A stretch of 64,000 bases of DNA from JAWPMT01 sp965242775 (GCA_965242775.1 CBDETI010000022.1:682001-746000), one strand, 5' to 3'; positions 7,594-18,089 are shown, counted from the stretch's first letter. Notes: a model not told the origin generated them from the sequence alone. A program made the numbers and translations.

Positions 7594-10578
7594 ATGGTTA
7601 CTTTTCCGGAATTCTCCCCAGTCGGATTCGATCAGTGGTTAGAACAGGTCAAAAAAGACTTAAAGAGCGACAATCCTCTCCCCCTACTCAAATGGAAACC
7701 CGATGCCGATTTAGAGGCATTTGCCTACTACTCCGCGGACCACTCCGAGGTAGCCGCAGAGGTCAGAGATTACTTCTCTACTAGAGAGTCAATGCCTTGG
7801 CAGCTCTTATTTCAAGTGGAGGTGCAAGACGCAAAAGAAGCCAACAGGAAGGCGCTCAGAGCACTCAACGGAGGTGCTGACGGCATAATTTATGAGTTGG
7901 GAAAGCAGCCCGTGGATATCAATCAACTTTTGGCCGGCATCCAACCAGCATATTGCAGTATTTCATTCCAGCATATCGATCAAAAAACCTTTGACGAATA
8001 TATCAAGCAACAATCACAAGTACCTTCTGACAAACTCAGCGGTTACCTGATCGATTCTCCACAAGTGATCGCGCCAGCTGGCTACTGCCACGGAATGGCC
8101 GCCGCTGACTCCCGTACACTAATTGACCAGTTACGCGGGCAATTAGACCTTATCAATCAACAAAGTGGCTCGGTCCTTACTTTGGTCAATATTTCGTCCC
8201 ATTTCTTCACGGAAATTGCCAAACTTCGGGCGCTAAGATTTTTGGCTTACAAGCTATATCAAAAGGAAATCACCCTCCTGGCGATCCCGACGACCGCCAA
8301 TGAAAAAGAACAGAGCCTTTTGTCCTCCTCGGTTGCAGCTATAGCTGCGGTGATCGGAGGAGCCGACGCAATCAAGTTTAAAACCCTCGGCTTTGAAAAT
8401 GACGATTTCGACGACAGAATTGGCTTGAACATTGGTAATATTTTACGACTGGAATCTTCCCTGAAGGAAACGATCGATCTGGCGCACGGCTCACACTTTT
8501 TAGATTCCTTGACCAGCAACATTGTGGCAAGAACGTTAGCGTCTTTAAACATCTCTTTTGATATTAAAAGGGCCAAAAACAGCCCTGATCAGCCACATGC
8601 CTCTTTCTCGGCAGGTATCCCACCCTTCCTTCGGGGACCCTATTCAACCATGTACACAAGGCGACCATGGACGATACGGCAGTATGCAGGGTTTTCAACT
8701 GCTGAGGAATCCAATGCCTTTTATCGACGCAACCTTGCTGCCGGTCAGAAGGGGTTATCCGTTGCTTTCGACCTGGCCACACACCGAGGTTACGACAGTG
8801 ATCATCCACGTGTGAAAGGAGATGTAGGGAAAGCGGGAGTTGCCATCGACACTGTTGAAGATATGAAGCGACTATTTGACCAGATTCCGCTGGATCAAAT
8901 GTCCGTGTCCATGACCATGAATGGTGCTGTGATTCCTATTATGGCTTTTTACATTGTCGCCGCTGAGGAGCAGGGTGTTAGTGCCAGCGCCCTCACCGGA
9001 ACTATCCAAAACGACATCCTGAAGGAATTCATGGTTCGTAATACCTACATCTACCCGCCCGCGCCCTCCATGCGAATCATTGGCGACATCTTTCGGTATA
9101 CCTCCTCGAACATGCCCAAATTCAATTCAATCAGCATCAGCGGGTACCACATGCACGAAGCGGGGGCCACCCCTGAACTGGAGTTGGCCTTCACACTGGC
9201 AGATGGACTGGAGTATATCAAAACAGGCCTCGATGCAGGTATCGATATCGACGCTTTTGCGCCACGTCTATCCTTTTTCTGGGGCATTGGCATGAATTTC
9301 GTTCATGAGATTGCCAAGCTTAGAGCAGGTAGGGTCCTATGGGCGAAACTCGTCCATCAGTTCAACCCTGGCAATCCCAAATCCATGGCCTTGCGAACAC
9401 ATAGCCAAACTTCCGGTTACAGCCTCACTGCCCAGGATCCCTTCAATAACGTTGCGCGTACATGTTTTGAGGCAATGGCGGCCGTCATGGGTCACACCCA
9501 GAGTCTACATACCAACGCATTGGACGAAGCAATCGCCTTACCAACGGATTACTCCGCCAAAATTGCCAGAAATACCCAACTATTCCTCCAACAAGAAACG
9601 GACATCACAAAAGTGGTGGATCCCTGGGGAGGCTCTGAGATCCTCGAAAAGGTAACAGCTGATCTTATTCAAAAATCCTGGACCATTTTGGAAGAGGTAG
9701 AAAACATGGGGGGTATGGCCAAATCTATCGAACAGGGCTACCCTAAAATGAGGATCGAAGAAGCTGCGGCACTCAAACAGGCCAGAATCGATTCGGGTAA
9801 AGAACATGTCGTGGGAGTCAATATCTTCCAAACCGATGAGAAAACGGATATCGACCTGTTGGAAGTGGACAATCAAAAGGTCCGGGACAGCCAGATCCGT
9901 TCGCTGGAAGTGTTGAAGGAAACAAGAGATGAGCAAGCCGTCACGAGCGCGCTGGTTGCGCTTGAAGATGTCGCGCGATCCGGAAATGGAAATTTGCTTG
10001 AAGCTGCCATCGTAGCTGCCAGGGCTCGTGCTACTTTAGGAGAAATTTCCATGGCAATGGAAAATGTATTTGGTCGATATCAGGCAACAACAAAAACAAT
10101 AAGTGGCGTGTATTCTTCAGAGATCAAAAAAAATGAATCCTTCCTTGAGGCAAAAAAACTGTCAGACGACTTTGCCGCCGCTACAGGGCGTCGGCCAAGG
10201 ATCATGATTGCCAAAATGGGACAAGATGGCCATGATCGTGGTGCCAAGGTAATTGCAACAAGCTTCGCCGACCTGGGCTTTGACGTGGACATAGGGCCGT
10301 TGTTTCAAACCCCTGGTGAGGTAGCCATCCAAGCAGCAGAAAATGATGTTCATATCGTTGGTGCCTCCTCACTGGCAGCAGGACACAAAACCCTTATCCC
10401 GGATCTTATTGATGAATTGGCGAATATTGGCCGACATGATATTGGAGTCGTTGCAGGCGGGATCATCCCCGAAAATGATCACGAGTTCCTAAGGAACAAA
10501 GGGGTAATGGCAATATTTGGTCCGGGGACAATAATCGCCGATGCTGCGATTGAAATACTTCGGAAACTCATGAGTTGA
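7594..10578 (+). CDS. mutAB: Single-chain methylmalonyl-CoA mutase: short MutA-like barrel fused to catalytic MutB
   Basis: 994 residues from the ATG at 7594. Residues 1 to about 330 match the start of Bacteroidota MutA, the small non-catalytic subunit (FPEFSPVGFDQWLEQVKKDLK, later DAKEANRKALRALNGGADGI and SSSVAAIAAVIGGADAIKF), but are shorter than a normal MutA. From about residue 345 comes a complete MutB: substrate barrel with RRPWTIRQYAGFSTAEESN, NDILKEFMVRNTYIYPP and SGYHMHEAGAT, which hold the active-site Tyr, Arg and His, then a B12-binding domain with DGHDRG (Asp878, His880) and AGGIIPENDHEFL. The enzyme interconverts succinyl-CoA and R-methylmalonyl-CoA using adenosylcobalamin. There is no GTPase domain, so it is not the isobutyryl-CoA mutase fusion IcmF. 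MeaB is encoded 11.7 kb downstream. Confidence 0.95.
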   Translation: MVTFPEFSPVGFDQWLEQVKKDLKSDNPLPLLKWKPDADLEAFAYYSADHSEVAAEVRDYFSTRESMPWQLLFQVEVQDAKEANRKALRALNGGADGIIYELGKQPVDINQLLAGIQPAYCSISFQHIDQKTFDEYIKQQSQVPSDKLSGYLIDSPQVIAPAGYCHGMAAADSRTLIDQLRGQLDLINQQSGSVLTLVNISSHFFTEIAKLRALRFLAYKLYQKEITLLAIPTTANEKEQSLLSSSVAAIAAVIGGADAIKFKTLGFENDDFDDRIGLNIGNILRLESSLKETIDLAHGSHFLDSLTSNIVARTLASLNISFDIKRAKNSPDQPHASFSAGIPPFLRGPYSTMYTRRPWTIRQYAGFSTAEESNAFYRRNLAAGQKGLSVAFDLATHRGYDSDHPRVKGDVGKAGVAIDTVEDMKRLFDQIPLDQMSVSMTMNGAVIPIMAFYIVAAEEQGVSASALTGTIQNDILKEFMVRNTYIYPPAPSMRIIGDIFRYTSSNMPKFNSISISGYHMHEAGATPELELAFTLADGLEYIKTGLDAGIDIDAFAPRLSFFWGIGMNFVHEIAKLRAGRVLWAKLVHQFNPGNPKSMALRTHSQTSGYSLTAQDPFNNVARTCFEAMAAVMGHTQSLHTNALDEAIALPTDYSAKIARNTQLFLQQETDITKVVDPWGGSEILEKVTADLIQKSWTILEEVENMGGMAKSIEQGYPKMRIEEAAALKQARIDSGKEHVVGVNIFQTDEKTDIDLLEVDNQKVRDSQIRSLEVLKETRDEQAVTSALVALEDVARSGNGNLLEAAIVAARARATLGEISMAMENVFGRYQATTKTISGVYSSEIKKNESFLEAKKLSDDFAAATGRRPRIMIAKMGQDGHDRGAKVIATSFADLGFDVDIGPLFQTPGEVAIQAAENDVHIVGASSLAAGHKTLIPDLIDELANIGRHDIGVVAGGIIPENDHEFLRNKGVMAIFGPGTIIADAAIEILRKLMS

Positions 10579-10619
10579 TCTCGGAAAAATCCATATTTTT
10601 ATACGTAAAATCCGATAAA

Positions 10620-13600
10620 ATGCTTTCAAATCGCCTGAAATTAGTGGTGGTCCTGTCGCTGGTGGCCACGAGCTTCGTCTTTGGCCAAAACTGGGACAAA
10701 GCGTTTTCGAAACTCGACCTTAAATACGAATACGGAGATTATGCCGGGGCCAAAAAGGGTATCGACAAGCTCGAAAAGAAGGTGATCAAGAAACTGGGTG
10801 GGCAGCATCCCATTTATGTTAATACGCTGATTCGCAAGGCGCGCTACAGCAACCGACTGGGATTGCTTGGTGAGGTGGAGAGCAATATCAACAAAGCGAT
10901 GGAAGTAAGCACCGATGCCAACGCCGAAAACCCGACGGAATTGGGGTTCACCCAGAAAGAAGCAGCAAAAGTAATGATCGACTATGGCAACTATTCACTG
11001 GCCCAAGAGCTTGTGGAAGCCGCAAGGACATCACTCACGGGTGCTGGAGGAATGGTGCCCGAGGTGGAAGCAGAGATCGCGGTGCTGGAGGCCAAGGTAT
11101 TGGACGGACTAGGTTTTTACCAGGAGGCGCTTACACTAACTGACGCTCAACTGGACCACTTTGAAACACGCGTACAGCAGGCAGGCAAAAAGAATCTGAA
11201 ACCAGCTGAGGAAATGGCTGAGCTGCTTATAATCAGGGCCAACGCACTTCGCCAAATGGGAGACTATTTGAGCGCGGACTCGGCCTTTGTTTATAATGAA
11301 AGATGGATTGCGGATAAATTGAAGAAGACCCACATCCTGTATTCAACCAATCAATACCTGAACACCAAATTGCTACAGGAAAACGGTCTTTCCGTTGAGG
11401 CGCAGGCAGATCAATTCGAGGACATCTACTTGAAAGCCATTAGAAAATACGAGGACTCACACACATTGGTGATGGATGCCCGGGAGGAACTGCTACGGGC
11501 CTTTTTCGAAAACGGCAACAATTCTAAACTCCGCATCATCCAACAGGAATTCAAAAAAACACTGGCTAAAGCCTATCCGAAGCAAAGCATTCGCAATCTC
11601 GCTTATGATATGACCAAGCTTAACTACAAGCTACTTCGTCAAAACATTGGCAGCATTGAGGAAAAGGTTAACGACCTGCTCACCAAGGATTTGATCCCGG
11701 AGTACCATCAGTACCGGATCTACCTACTTGAATTTGCCAACGAGATCGCACTGCTCAAAAATATGCCCGCAAATTCAGAAGGGTACTTGAATCAGATTCT
11801 GGCGATTAAAGCACACCTATACGGCCTTGAAGCACCGGAATATCACAAGACGAAAATTCGACTTGCCAATTACTACGTGGATTATGGTGACCAGTTTGCG
11901 GAGGCACAAGAGATATACGAAACCAGCTACTTGAAAATATTTCGGCCCGAAATCACAGAAGGCCATGTGGATTATATTGACATACTTAATCACCTGGCTT
12001 CTTTCTACCAGGAAACAGACCAATATGACCGAGCAGCAGAAACACTCGATGAGGCGCTACTGGCATCTAGAAAGAAATATGACAACAAGGACATTGCCTA
12101 TGGCCTGGAGCTAGAGAAAATCGCCTCCCTTGAAATCAAAATCGGGCAGTATGAAAAGGCCGACGAAAACCTGGAGGAAGCGCTATCAATATTCAAGGAC
12201 ATCAAAACTGACGATGCAAATACTGCCACCGGAATCGCCCTCATTACCAAGGCCTCGTTACTCGGTATAAAGGGAGAATACGATGAAGCGGAAGACTTGA
12301 TCGGGCAAGCGGAAAAGCAATTTTCAAAAGGCTCCCTGGGTGCAATAGCCCGATCCGGACTTGAAGAAAAACTTGTTGCACTCTACCTGAAGGTCGGAAG
12401 ACTCAGTGAGGCCGAAGAATTACTAACAGAAGAGATTCAGCGGAAAACTGAGAATTTCGGCGGATCCAGTCGGCATTTGAACAACCCACTCACCCTCCAG
12501 TCTGAACTCCATCTCATCAAAGGCAACTATTCAGAGGCAGAACAAACTGCTCGCAGGGCCTATGACTTGTCAACCGGAATTTTCGGGCAGGAATCCACAA
12601 AGATCGTCCCGTCTATGATCAGGTTGGCAGAGGTGCAAAGCAATATTGGAGATTTCGACAAAGCGGAAGCGCTATTGACCAATGCCATTGCGATCCAAAA
12701 GTTGCAATTTGGGCTGGAACATGTGGATATCGCCAAAACCACTTCGACACTGGCCTTGGTAAAATTTCAAAAAAACGACCCGAAGGAAGAAGTCGAGGGC
12801 TTATTTGCCGAAGCCCGGGACATGATTTCCAATAAGCTTGGTCCCAATAGTCCGTCGTATGCAGAGGTCCTGAAAAACCTGGCGATCCTCTATATTGCCT
12901 ACGGCCAGTACAACCAGGCGTTCACCTTACTCGACGATGCGGGTCGAATCTGGAAAGAAAAAATAGGCCGAAGAAACAACATTAACGCCTCCACCATCAG
13001 TGTTCTGAAAGGGGATATTTTCTATCGCCAAAAACGCTATGCCCGTGCCGAAAACTATTATGAAAATGCCAAGAAACAGTTCGCTCGATTCTTCAGCGAG
13101 AGTCATCCCGAATATGTGAAAGTCCAGTCCAAACTTTCCAAGACGTACTTCATGCAAGGCAACTGGTCAAAAGCACAATCGCAAATGGAGGAAGTGCTCG
13201 CCAACTATCAGGAATTCATCGGAAAGTATTTTCCAGCGCTTTCTGAAAGGGAAAAAACCAAATTCTGGAACACAATCAAGCCAGACTATGAGTTTTATAA
13301 CTCGCTGATCATCAGCAAGAACAGAAACAGTCGCTACATTGGTAAGCTCTTTGATAACGCCCTGCTGACAAAGGCCCTATTGCTCAACTCCTCCATAAAA
13401 ATCAGGCAGAGAATCAATAATAGCGGTGACGAGCAATTGAAAGAGCTCTATGCGAAGTGGGTGGATAAAAAAGAACTACTCACCGCCGCGCTCTCTATGA
13501 ATTCGCAGCAGCTGGAGGAGAATGGGATCAATCCCAATCAGCTTAACTCCGAGGTGGAGCTCATAGAAAAAGACCTGAGTCTCAAGTCAGAAATCTTTGG

Positions 13601-14819
13601 ACAGGAAATTGATGCCAAGCAAGTTACCTGGGAGGATGTTCGCAACTCACTCAAGGAAAATGAAGTAGCCATGGAAATGGTGCGCTTCCGTGTGTTTGAT
13701 CACACCTTTTCCGACTCAATTGTGTATGCCATGATCTACGTGACGGGCAAGAAGAATGACAAACCTGACGTGATTTTGTTGAATAATGGAGATGAGTTGG
13801 AGACACGTTATCTCAAATACTACCGAAATGCGATCAAATTCAGGTTGCAGGACAACTTTTCTTACAATCAGTTCTGGCTGCCTATCCTGGATAAGCTGGG
13901 AAGCGTAGCGACCATATATATGTCTCCTGATGGGGTTTACAATCAGATCAATATAGAAGCGATACCAACACCCGATGGTAAGTTCGTTCTGGACAATTCC
14001 AACATAATTCTACTGAGCAATACGAAAGACCTCCACCTGAGTCGTGAAAAATCTAAGCCGGTCACGGACAAGCAGGTGGCCATGATGTTTGGTAATCCGA
14101 AGTTCTATGTGAGTACCGAACCAGGGGTTCCCAAAGAAAACTCGGGTCTTACAAGGGCTACCGCTGAAGTAGTCGTGCCACTTCCGGGCACCAAAAAAGA
14201 GATTAAGGAATTGAAGCAATATCTTGGAGATCGAGGCTGGGAAATCGATGACTATACAGAAGAAAAAGCAACCGAAACAGCAATAAAGGAAGTTTCCAAC
14301 CCCCGCATTTTTCATGTAGCCACCCATGGCTTCTTTCAGAACGAAAGCCTGGAAGCCAGCGCCCTGGACATGGAACTTCGGGAAAACTCGGCTTACGAAA
14401 ATCCGCTACTCAAAACTGGATTGCTACTGTCAGGAGCAGGTGATATCTTAAATGAGACGAAGTTCAACTACAACCTGAACAACGGTATTCTTACGGCCTA
14501 TGAGGCCATGAATTTGAACCTTGACCAAACCGACCTGGTTGTACTTTCGGCTTGTGAGACGGGACTTGGAGAATTGGAAGCTGGGGAGGGTGTTTACGGA
14601 CTGCAAAGAGCTTTCTTAGTCGCTGGCGCCAAAACAATTATCATGAGCTTGTTTAAAGTCTCTGATGATGCCACACAGCAGCTAATGGTGAAGTTTTATC
14701 GAAAATGGATCGAATCCGGAGATAAGAGGCAGTCCTTTATTGAAGCGAAAAAAGAGATCAGGAATGAATACCGAGATCCTCTTTACTGGGGTCCTTTTAT
14801 CATGATCGGCCTGGATTAG
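10620..14819 (+). CDS. Secreted TPR-CHAT protein (putative caspase-like protease)
   Basis: 1399 residues from the ATG at 10620, which gives a clear signal peptide (MLSNRLKLVVVLSLVATSFVFGQ). Most of the chain, about residues 25-900, is tandem tetratricopeptide repeats (for example YDRAAETLDEALLASRKKY, YEKADENLEEALSIFKDI, FDKAEALLTNAIAIQKLQ). The C-terminal CHAT domain carries His1236 in RIFHVATHGFF and Cys1312 in VVLSACETGLGE, the expected catalytic dyad, and ends with DPLYWGPFIMIG, typical of CHAT. CHAT is a caspase-fold family; related TPR-CHAT proteins are proteases in type III-E CRISPR effectors, but this one is exported and has no CRISPR nearby. The gene starts 41 bases after the mutase stop and precedes a SusC/SusD pair. 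Substrate unknown. Confidence 0.9.
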   Translation: MLSNRLKLVVVLSLVATSFVFGQNWDKAFSKLDLKYEYGDYAGAKKGIDKLEKKVIKKLGGQHPIYVNTLIRKARYSNRLGLLGEVESNINKAMEVSTDANAENPTELGFTQKEAAKVMIDYGNYSLAQELVEAARTSLTGAGGMVPEVEAEIAVLEAKVLDGLGFYQEALTLTDAQLDHFETRVQQAGKKNLKPAEEMAELLIIRANALRQMGDYLSADSAFVYNERWIADKLKKTHILYSTNQYLNTKLLQENGLSVEAQADQFEDIYLKAIRKYEDSHTLVMDAREELLRAFFENGNNSKLRIIQQEFKKTLAKAYPKQSIRNLAYDMTKLNYKLLRQNIGSIEEKVNDLLTKDLIPEYHQYRIYLLEFANEIALLKNMPANSEGYLNQILAIKAHLYGLEAPEYHKTKIRLANYYVDYGDQFAEAQEIYETSYLKIFRPEITEGHVDYIDILNHLASFYQETDQYDRAAETLDEALLASRKKYDNKDIAYGLELEKIASLEIKIGQYEKADENLEEALSIFKDIKTDDANTATGIALITKASLLGIKGEYDEAEDLIGQAEKQFSKGSLGAIARSGLEEKLVALYLKVGRLSEAEELLTEEIQRKTENFGGSSRHLNNPLTLQSELHLIKGNYSEAEQTARRAYDLSTGIFGQESTKIVPSMIRLAEVQSNIGDFDKAEALLTNAIAIQKLQFGLEHVDIAKTTSTLALVKFQKNDPKEEVEGLFAEARDMISNKLGPNSPSYAEVLKNLAILYIAYGQYNQAFTLLDDAGRIWKEKIGRRNNINASTISVLKGDIFYRQKRYARAENYYENAKKQFARFFSESHPEYVKVQSKLSKTYFMQGNWSKAQSQMEEVLANYQEFIGKYFPALSEREKTKFWNTIKPDYEFYNSLIISKNRNSRYIGKLFDNALLTKALLLNSSIKIRQRINNSGDEQLKELYAKWVDKKELLTAALSMNSQQLEENGINPNQLNSEVELIEKDLSLKSEIFGQEIDAKQVTWEDVRNSLKENEVAMEMVRFRVFDHTFSDSIVYAMIYVTGKKNDKPDVILLNNGDELETRYLKYYRNAIKFRLQDNFSYNQFWLPILDKLGSVATIYMSPDGVYNQINIEAIPTPDGKFVLDNSNIILLSNTKDLHLSREKSKPVTDKQVAMMFGNPKFYVSTEPGVPKENSGLTRATAEVVVPLPGTKKEIKELKQYLGDRGWEIDDYTEEKATETAIKEVSNPRIFHVATHGFFQNESLEASALDMELRENSAYENPLLKTGLLLSGAGDILNETKFNYNLNNGILTAYEAMNLNLDQTDLVVLSACETGLGELEAGEGVYGLQRAFLVAGAKTIIMSLFKVSDDATQQLMVKFYRKWIESGDKRQSFIEAKKEIRNEYRDPLYWGPFIMIGLD

Positions 14820-14919
14820 CAATTTTCACCCTGGGAGGCTAAAATCCCTTTCGCACTACGTCTATCGGCGTATTCAAACCTCGAATAATCAGGTTATCTC
14901 GTCGAATATCCACTTTCAT

Positions 14920-14951
14920 TTTGTGGTGCCACGGATATTATCCTTAATTTG
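14920..14951 (+). promoter_or_regulatory. Candidate promoter for susC-susD
   Basis: TTTG at 14920-14923 and TTAATTTG at 14944-14951 (one mismatch to TAnnTTTG) are separated by 20 bases, the usual Bacteroidota spacing. The element ends 26 bases before the ATG at 14978. Confidence 0.45.
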
Positions 14952-14977
14952 ACTCTTTAAAACCAACACCTTTTTTA

Positions 14978-17900
14978 ATGAAAACACTGCCAGCATTTCT
15001 CGTGGCATTCCTTTGTGTAAACCTGGCTATTGCTCAGAAAGTCGTCAAAGGAAAAGTCACCGAAGACGGAGATGATTTTGGCCTGTCAGGTATTACCGTC
15101 GCCGCCAAAGGATCCTCCACAAAAACCGTCACAGACATTTATGGGGAATTCGAGATTGAAGTTCCGGAGGGTGTAGAGACTCTGGTATTCTCAGGTCCCA
15201 ATTTTGAAACGCAGGAAATCGCAATTGGTAACCAGACAGTTATCAACACGACCATGCGTGCATCCTCCGATACCTCCACCGGAGACGAAAGCCTATCTGT
15301 CGGATTTGGCACCCAGTCCAAGTCAGAAGTAACAAGTAGTATCTCACAAATTGATGCAGATGACTTTGAGGGTGCACCTGTCATTGATCTGGAGCAAGCC
15401 AACCAGGGACGCGCTACGGGTATTTTTATCCAAAACAACAGCGGTAAACTGGGAGAAGGCACTTCGGTGCGCGTTCGAGGTGGATCATCCCTGTCTGGCT
15501 CCAACGATCCACTTTATGTAGTAGATGGGGTCCCGCTTAGCTCCGGAAGCCAGTCGGATATCAATCCCAGTACCATTGCTTCTATCGAAGTACTGAAGGA
15601 TGCATCGGCAGCAGCGATTTATGGTTCCAGAGCGGCGAATGGCGTCGTATTGATCACCACAAAAACAGGACAGTCCGGAAAACCAAAAATTGATTTCGAC
15701 TATCAATTTGGCATCAGTCAAACACCGCAGAAACTAGACCTTTATTCCCCGGCAGATTACAACGCCCAGTCGCTGGAATTCGGTCTGAGGGATGCCCTGC
15801 CGGAATTGGAGTTACTCGCCCTGTTAGGTGTTCAGGGGGCTTTCGCGCAACTACTGGATACCGAGGCCGCCTTGGATGAGGGTTCGGCGGAAAACTATCG
15901 AGCGTGGGCGGAAGCCGGGGAGATCACCTTAAATGATGGCACTACGATACCCTTGAGCAATGCCGATCAAAATTCCATTTTCAGATTGATCGGCCGGGTT
16001 TTGGATTCTTTGACGTTTAATACCAACTGGCAGGACGAAGTATTTCGCAATGCAGCATCACATCGGGCCAACCTAAACTTGTCTGGAGGTGCTGGCACCT
16101 TCAAATATTATGGGGGGATTTCCTTCACAGATCAGGAAGGTATCCTTATTGGAAACGATTATCAAAGATTCAATGGCCGATTGAATTTGACCAATGACTT
16201 CTCTTCCAATTTTTCAGCTAATCTGAGTTTGAATTATGCCCATACCAATGACAATAGACTGAACGAAGACCAGGACTTGGGATCGCCTCTGCAAGCCATC
16301 CTGCTGCCTCCTTCTGATGGATATACCGCCGCAAACAACTATCAGCTTAATGTCAGAACCCTGGAATACAATCCGCTTACTGAAATAAATTTTGCTGACA
16401 ATATCGCCACAGGCAATAGTCTCATTGGCAACCTGGGACTAAAATATGATGTCAATGACAATCTTTCTTTCAATATTGATGGAGGGGTGGACATATTCGG
16501 TCTGGACGAGGAACGCCGGCAAGGACCGGAAACCCAGGAAGGTAGCGGTACAGGATTATCACGCCTGACGAAGACAAGAGTTCATAATTCCGTAATCAAT
16601 GGCTATGGGACCTACGACACCAGTGTCAGTGGCAATAAGCTGTCTGTGCTGTTGGGGTCCAGTTATCAGACCACCACAACCGAAACGACCTTCAGGTCCG
16701 CCAGGGTGAACTCCATTGGTACACTTGAATCACTGGATGAACTAGACCCCACACTGCTTAGCGTCCCCATTCCTGACTCGAAATTTGCATTTCTTTCATT
16801 TTATACCCGGGTCAACTATAACATACAAGACAAGTACATATTTCAAGTAAGTGGGCGTGCCGACGGTTCCTCCAAGTTCAGCGAGGACAACAGGATTGGT
16901 TACTTTCCCGCGGTTTCGGGAGGTTGGAATATCCACAACGAAAGTGGTTTCAATAGTTCGGTATTCAGCCAGTTAAAGTTGACTGCCAGCTTTGGCCTGG
17001 TGGGAAATACGCCAGATGAGGATTTCCTCTATCGTAGAAACTATATCAATGTCATTTACGGAGATGTAGAAGGCTTGCGACTCTCGAATCTTGCCAATGC
17101 CGACTTGAAGTGGGAAACGACCGCACAAACCGATATAGGGATTAATGTAGGCTTGCTGGCGGACCGGATCAACTTTTCCGCGAACTACTACATCAAGAGC
17201 ACCTCGGACCTGCTTTTCCCGGTTCCTGTCACTCAGACAAGTGGATTTTCATTCATCCTCCAAAACATTGGCAGCTTGGAAAACAAAGGTTTCGAATTTA
17301 ACCTCAACACCATCAATGTGACACAGGGTGATTTTTCATGGTCTACGGATTTCAACATTTCATTTAACCAAAATGAAGTCACGGACCTGGGAGGCAACCG
17401 ACTGATTGTCGGAGTGAGTTCTTTCCAGGAAAACCAGCCAAGTGGTGTCTTTTTCACGCGAAAATACATGGGAGTAGACACGAATACGGGTGAGGCGCTG
17501 TATGATGATGGCAACGGAGGGACCACAGCCGATTGGGAGGCGGCACCTCGCATGGTAGTCGGCGACCCAAACCCTGACTTTTACGGTGGCTTGGGCAATA
17601 CACTTACCTACAAAAATTTTGACCTGAATTTCATGTTTCAATTTGTCCAGGGCGTGGACATTTACAATGCAACTGGTGAGTTTCTGGCAAACAGTGGGAT
17701 TCTCAATCTCGGCCAGCGAGTTGATCAGTTGAACCGATGGTATAGGCCCGGAGATGAAGCACCATTCCCTGCGCTTAATCCATTTCAGGAGAATACAAAC
17801 CCCTCCTCCAGGTTCATAGAAGATGGCAGCTACATTCGGTTAAAAAGTGTTACCCTGACCTACATACTAGACCCAAGTGTCGCTTCAAATATGAAACTGG

Positions 17901-18088
17901 GTTACTTGAAGTTTTATGTGGGCGGGCAGAACTTGTTTACAATAACGGACTACACCGGGTACGATCCGGATGTCAACTATGTCGACCCCAATTTTGGCAC
18001 CATCGAAAGAAACATAAGCCGAGGAATCGACAACTTCACGGCACCCCAGGCAAGAGCATTTATCACAGGGATTAAAATAGGATTTTAA
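14978..18088 (+). CDS. SusC/RagA-type TonB-linked outer membrane transporter
   Basis: 1036 residues with a signal peptide (MKTLPAFLVAFLCVNLAIAQ). An N-terminal carboxypeptidase-regulatory-like domain (about residues 20-95, KGKVTEDGDDFGLSGITVAA) is followed by the TonB plug with the SusC signature DPLYVVDGVPL and IASIEVLKDASAAAIYGSRA, then a long beta-barrel whose last strand ends in aromatic-rich sequence up to AFITGIKIGF. SusC proteins import oligosaccharides, peptides or other nutrients with a SusD lid. No glycoside hydrolase or sigma/anti-sigma pair is adjacent, so the ligand cannot be guessed. SusD follows after one base. Confidence 0.95.
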   Translation: MKTLPAFLVAFLCVNLAIAQKVVKGKVTEDGDDFGLSGITVAAKGSSTKTVTDIYGEFEIEVPEGVETLVFSGPNFETQEIAIGNQTVINTTMRASSDTSTGDESLSVGFGTQSKSEVTSSISQIDADDFEGAPVIDLEQANQGRATGIFIQNNSGKLGEGTSVRVRGGSSLSGSNDPLYVVDGVPLSSGSQSDINPSTIASIEVLKDASAAAIYGSRAANGVVLITTKTGQSGKPKIDFDYQFGISQTPQKLDLYSPADYNAQSLEFGLRDALPELELLALLGVQGAFAQLLDTEAALDEGSAENYRAWAEAGEITLNDGTTIPLSNADQNSIFRLIGRVLDSLTFNTNWQDEVFRNAASHRANLNLSGGAGTFKYYGGISFTDQEGILIGNDYQRFNGRLNLTNDFSSNFSANLSLNYAHTNDNRLNEDQDLGSPLQAILLPPSDGYTAANNYQLNVRTLEYNPLTEINFADNIATGNSLIGNLGLKYDVNDNLSFNIDGGVDIFGLDEERRQGPETQEGSGTGLSRLTKTRVHNSVINGYGTYDTSVSGNKLSVLLGSSYQTTTTETTFRSARVNSIGTLESLDELDPTLLSVPIPDSKFAFLSFYTRVNYNIQDKYIFQVSGRADGSSKFSEDNRIGYFPAVSGGWNIHNESGFNSSVFSQLKLTASFGLVGNTPDEDFLYRRNYINVIYGDVEGLRLSNLANADLKWETTAQTDIGINVGLLADRINFSANYYIKSTSDLLFPVPVTQTSGFSFILQNIGSLENKGFEFNLNTINVTQGDFSWSTDFNISFNQNEVTDLGGNRLIVGVSSFQENQPSGVFFTRKYMGVDTNTGEALYDDGNGGTTADWEAAPRMVVGDPNPDFYGGLGNTLTYKNFDLNFMFQFVQGVDIYNATGEFLANSGILNLGQRVDQLNRWYRPGDEAPFPALNPFQENTNPSSRFIEDGSYIRLKSVTLTYILDPSVASNMKLGYLKFYVGGQNLFTITDYTGYDPDVNYVDPNFGTIERNISRGIDNFTAPQARAFITGIKIGF

Positions 18089-18089
18089 C

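Noticed and set aside
7594..10578. Isobutyryl-CoA mutase fusion (IcmF)
   Set aside because: IcmF has an N-terminal B12 domain and a central GTPase domain. Here the B12 domain is C-terminal and no P-loop is present; the N-terminal part matches MutA.
10620..14819. Type III-E CRISPR-associated TPR-CHAT
   Set aside because: The protein has a signal peptide and there are no Cas7-11, Csx or repeat arrays in the window.
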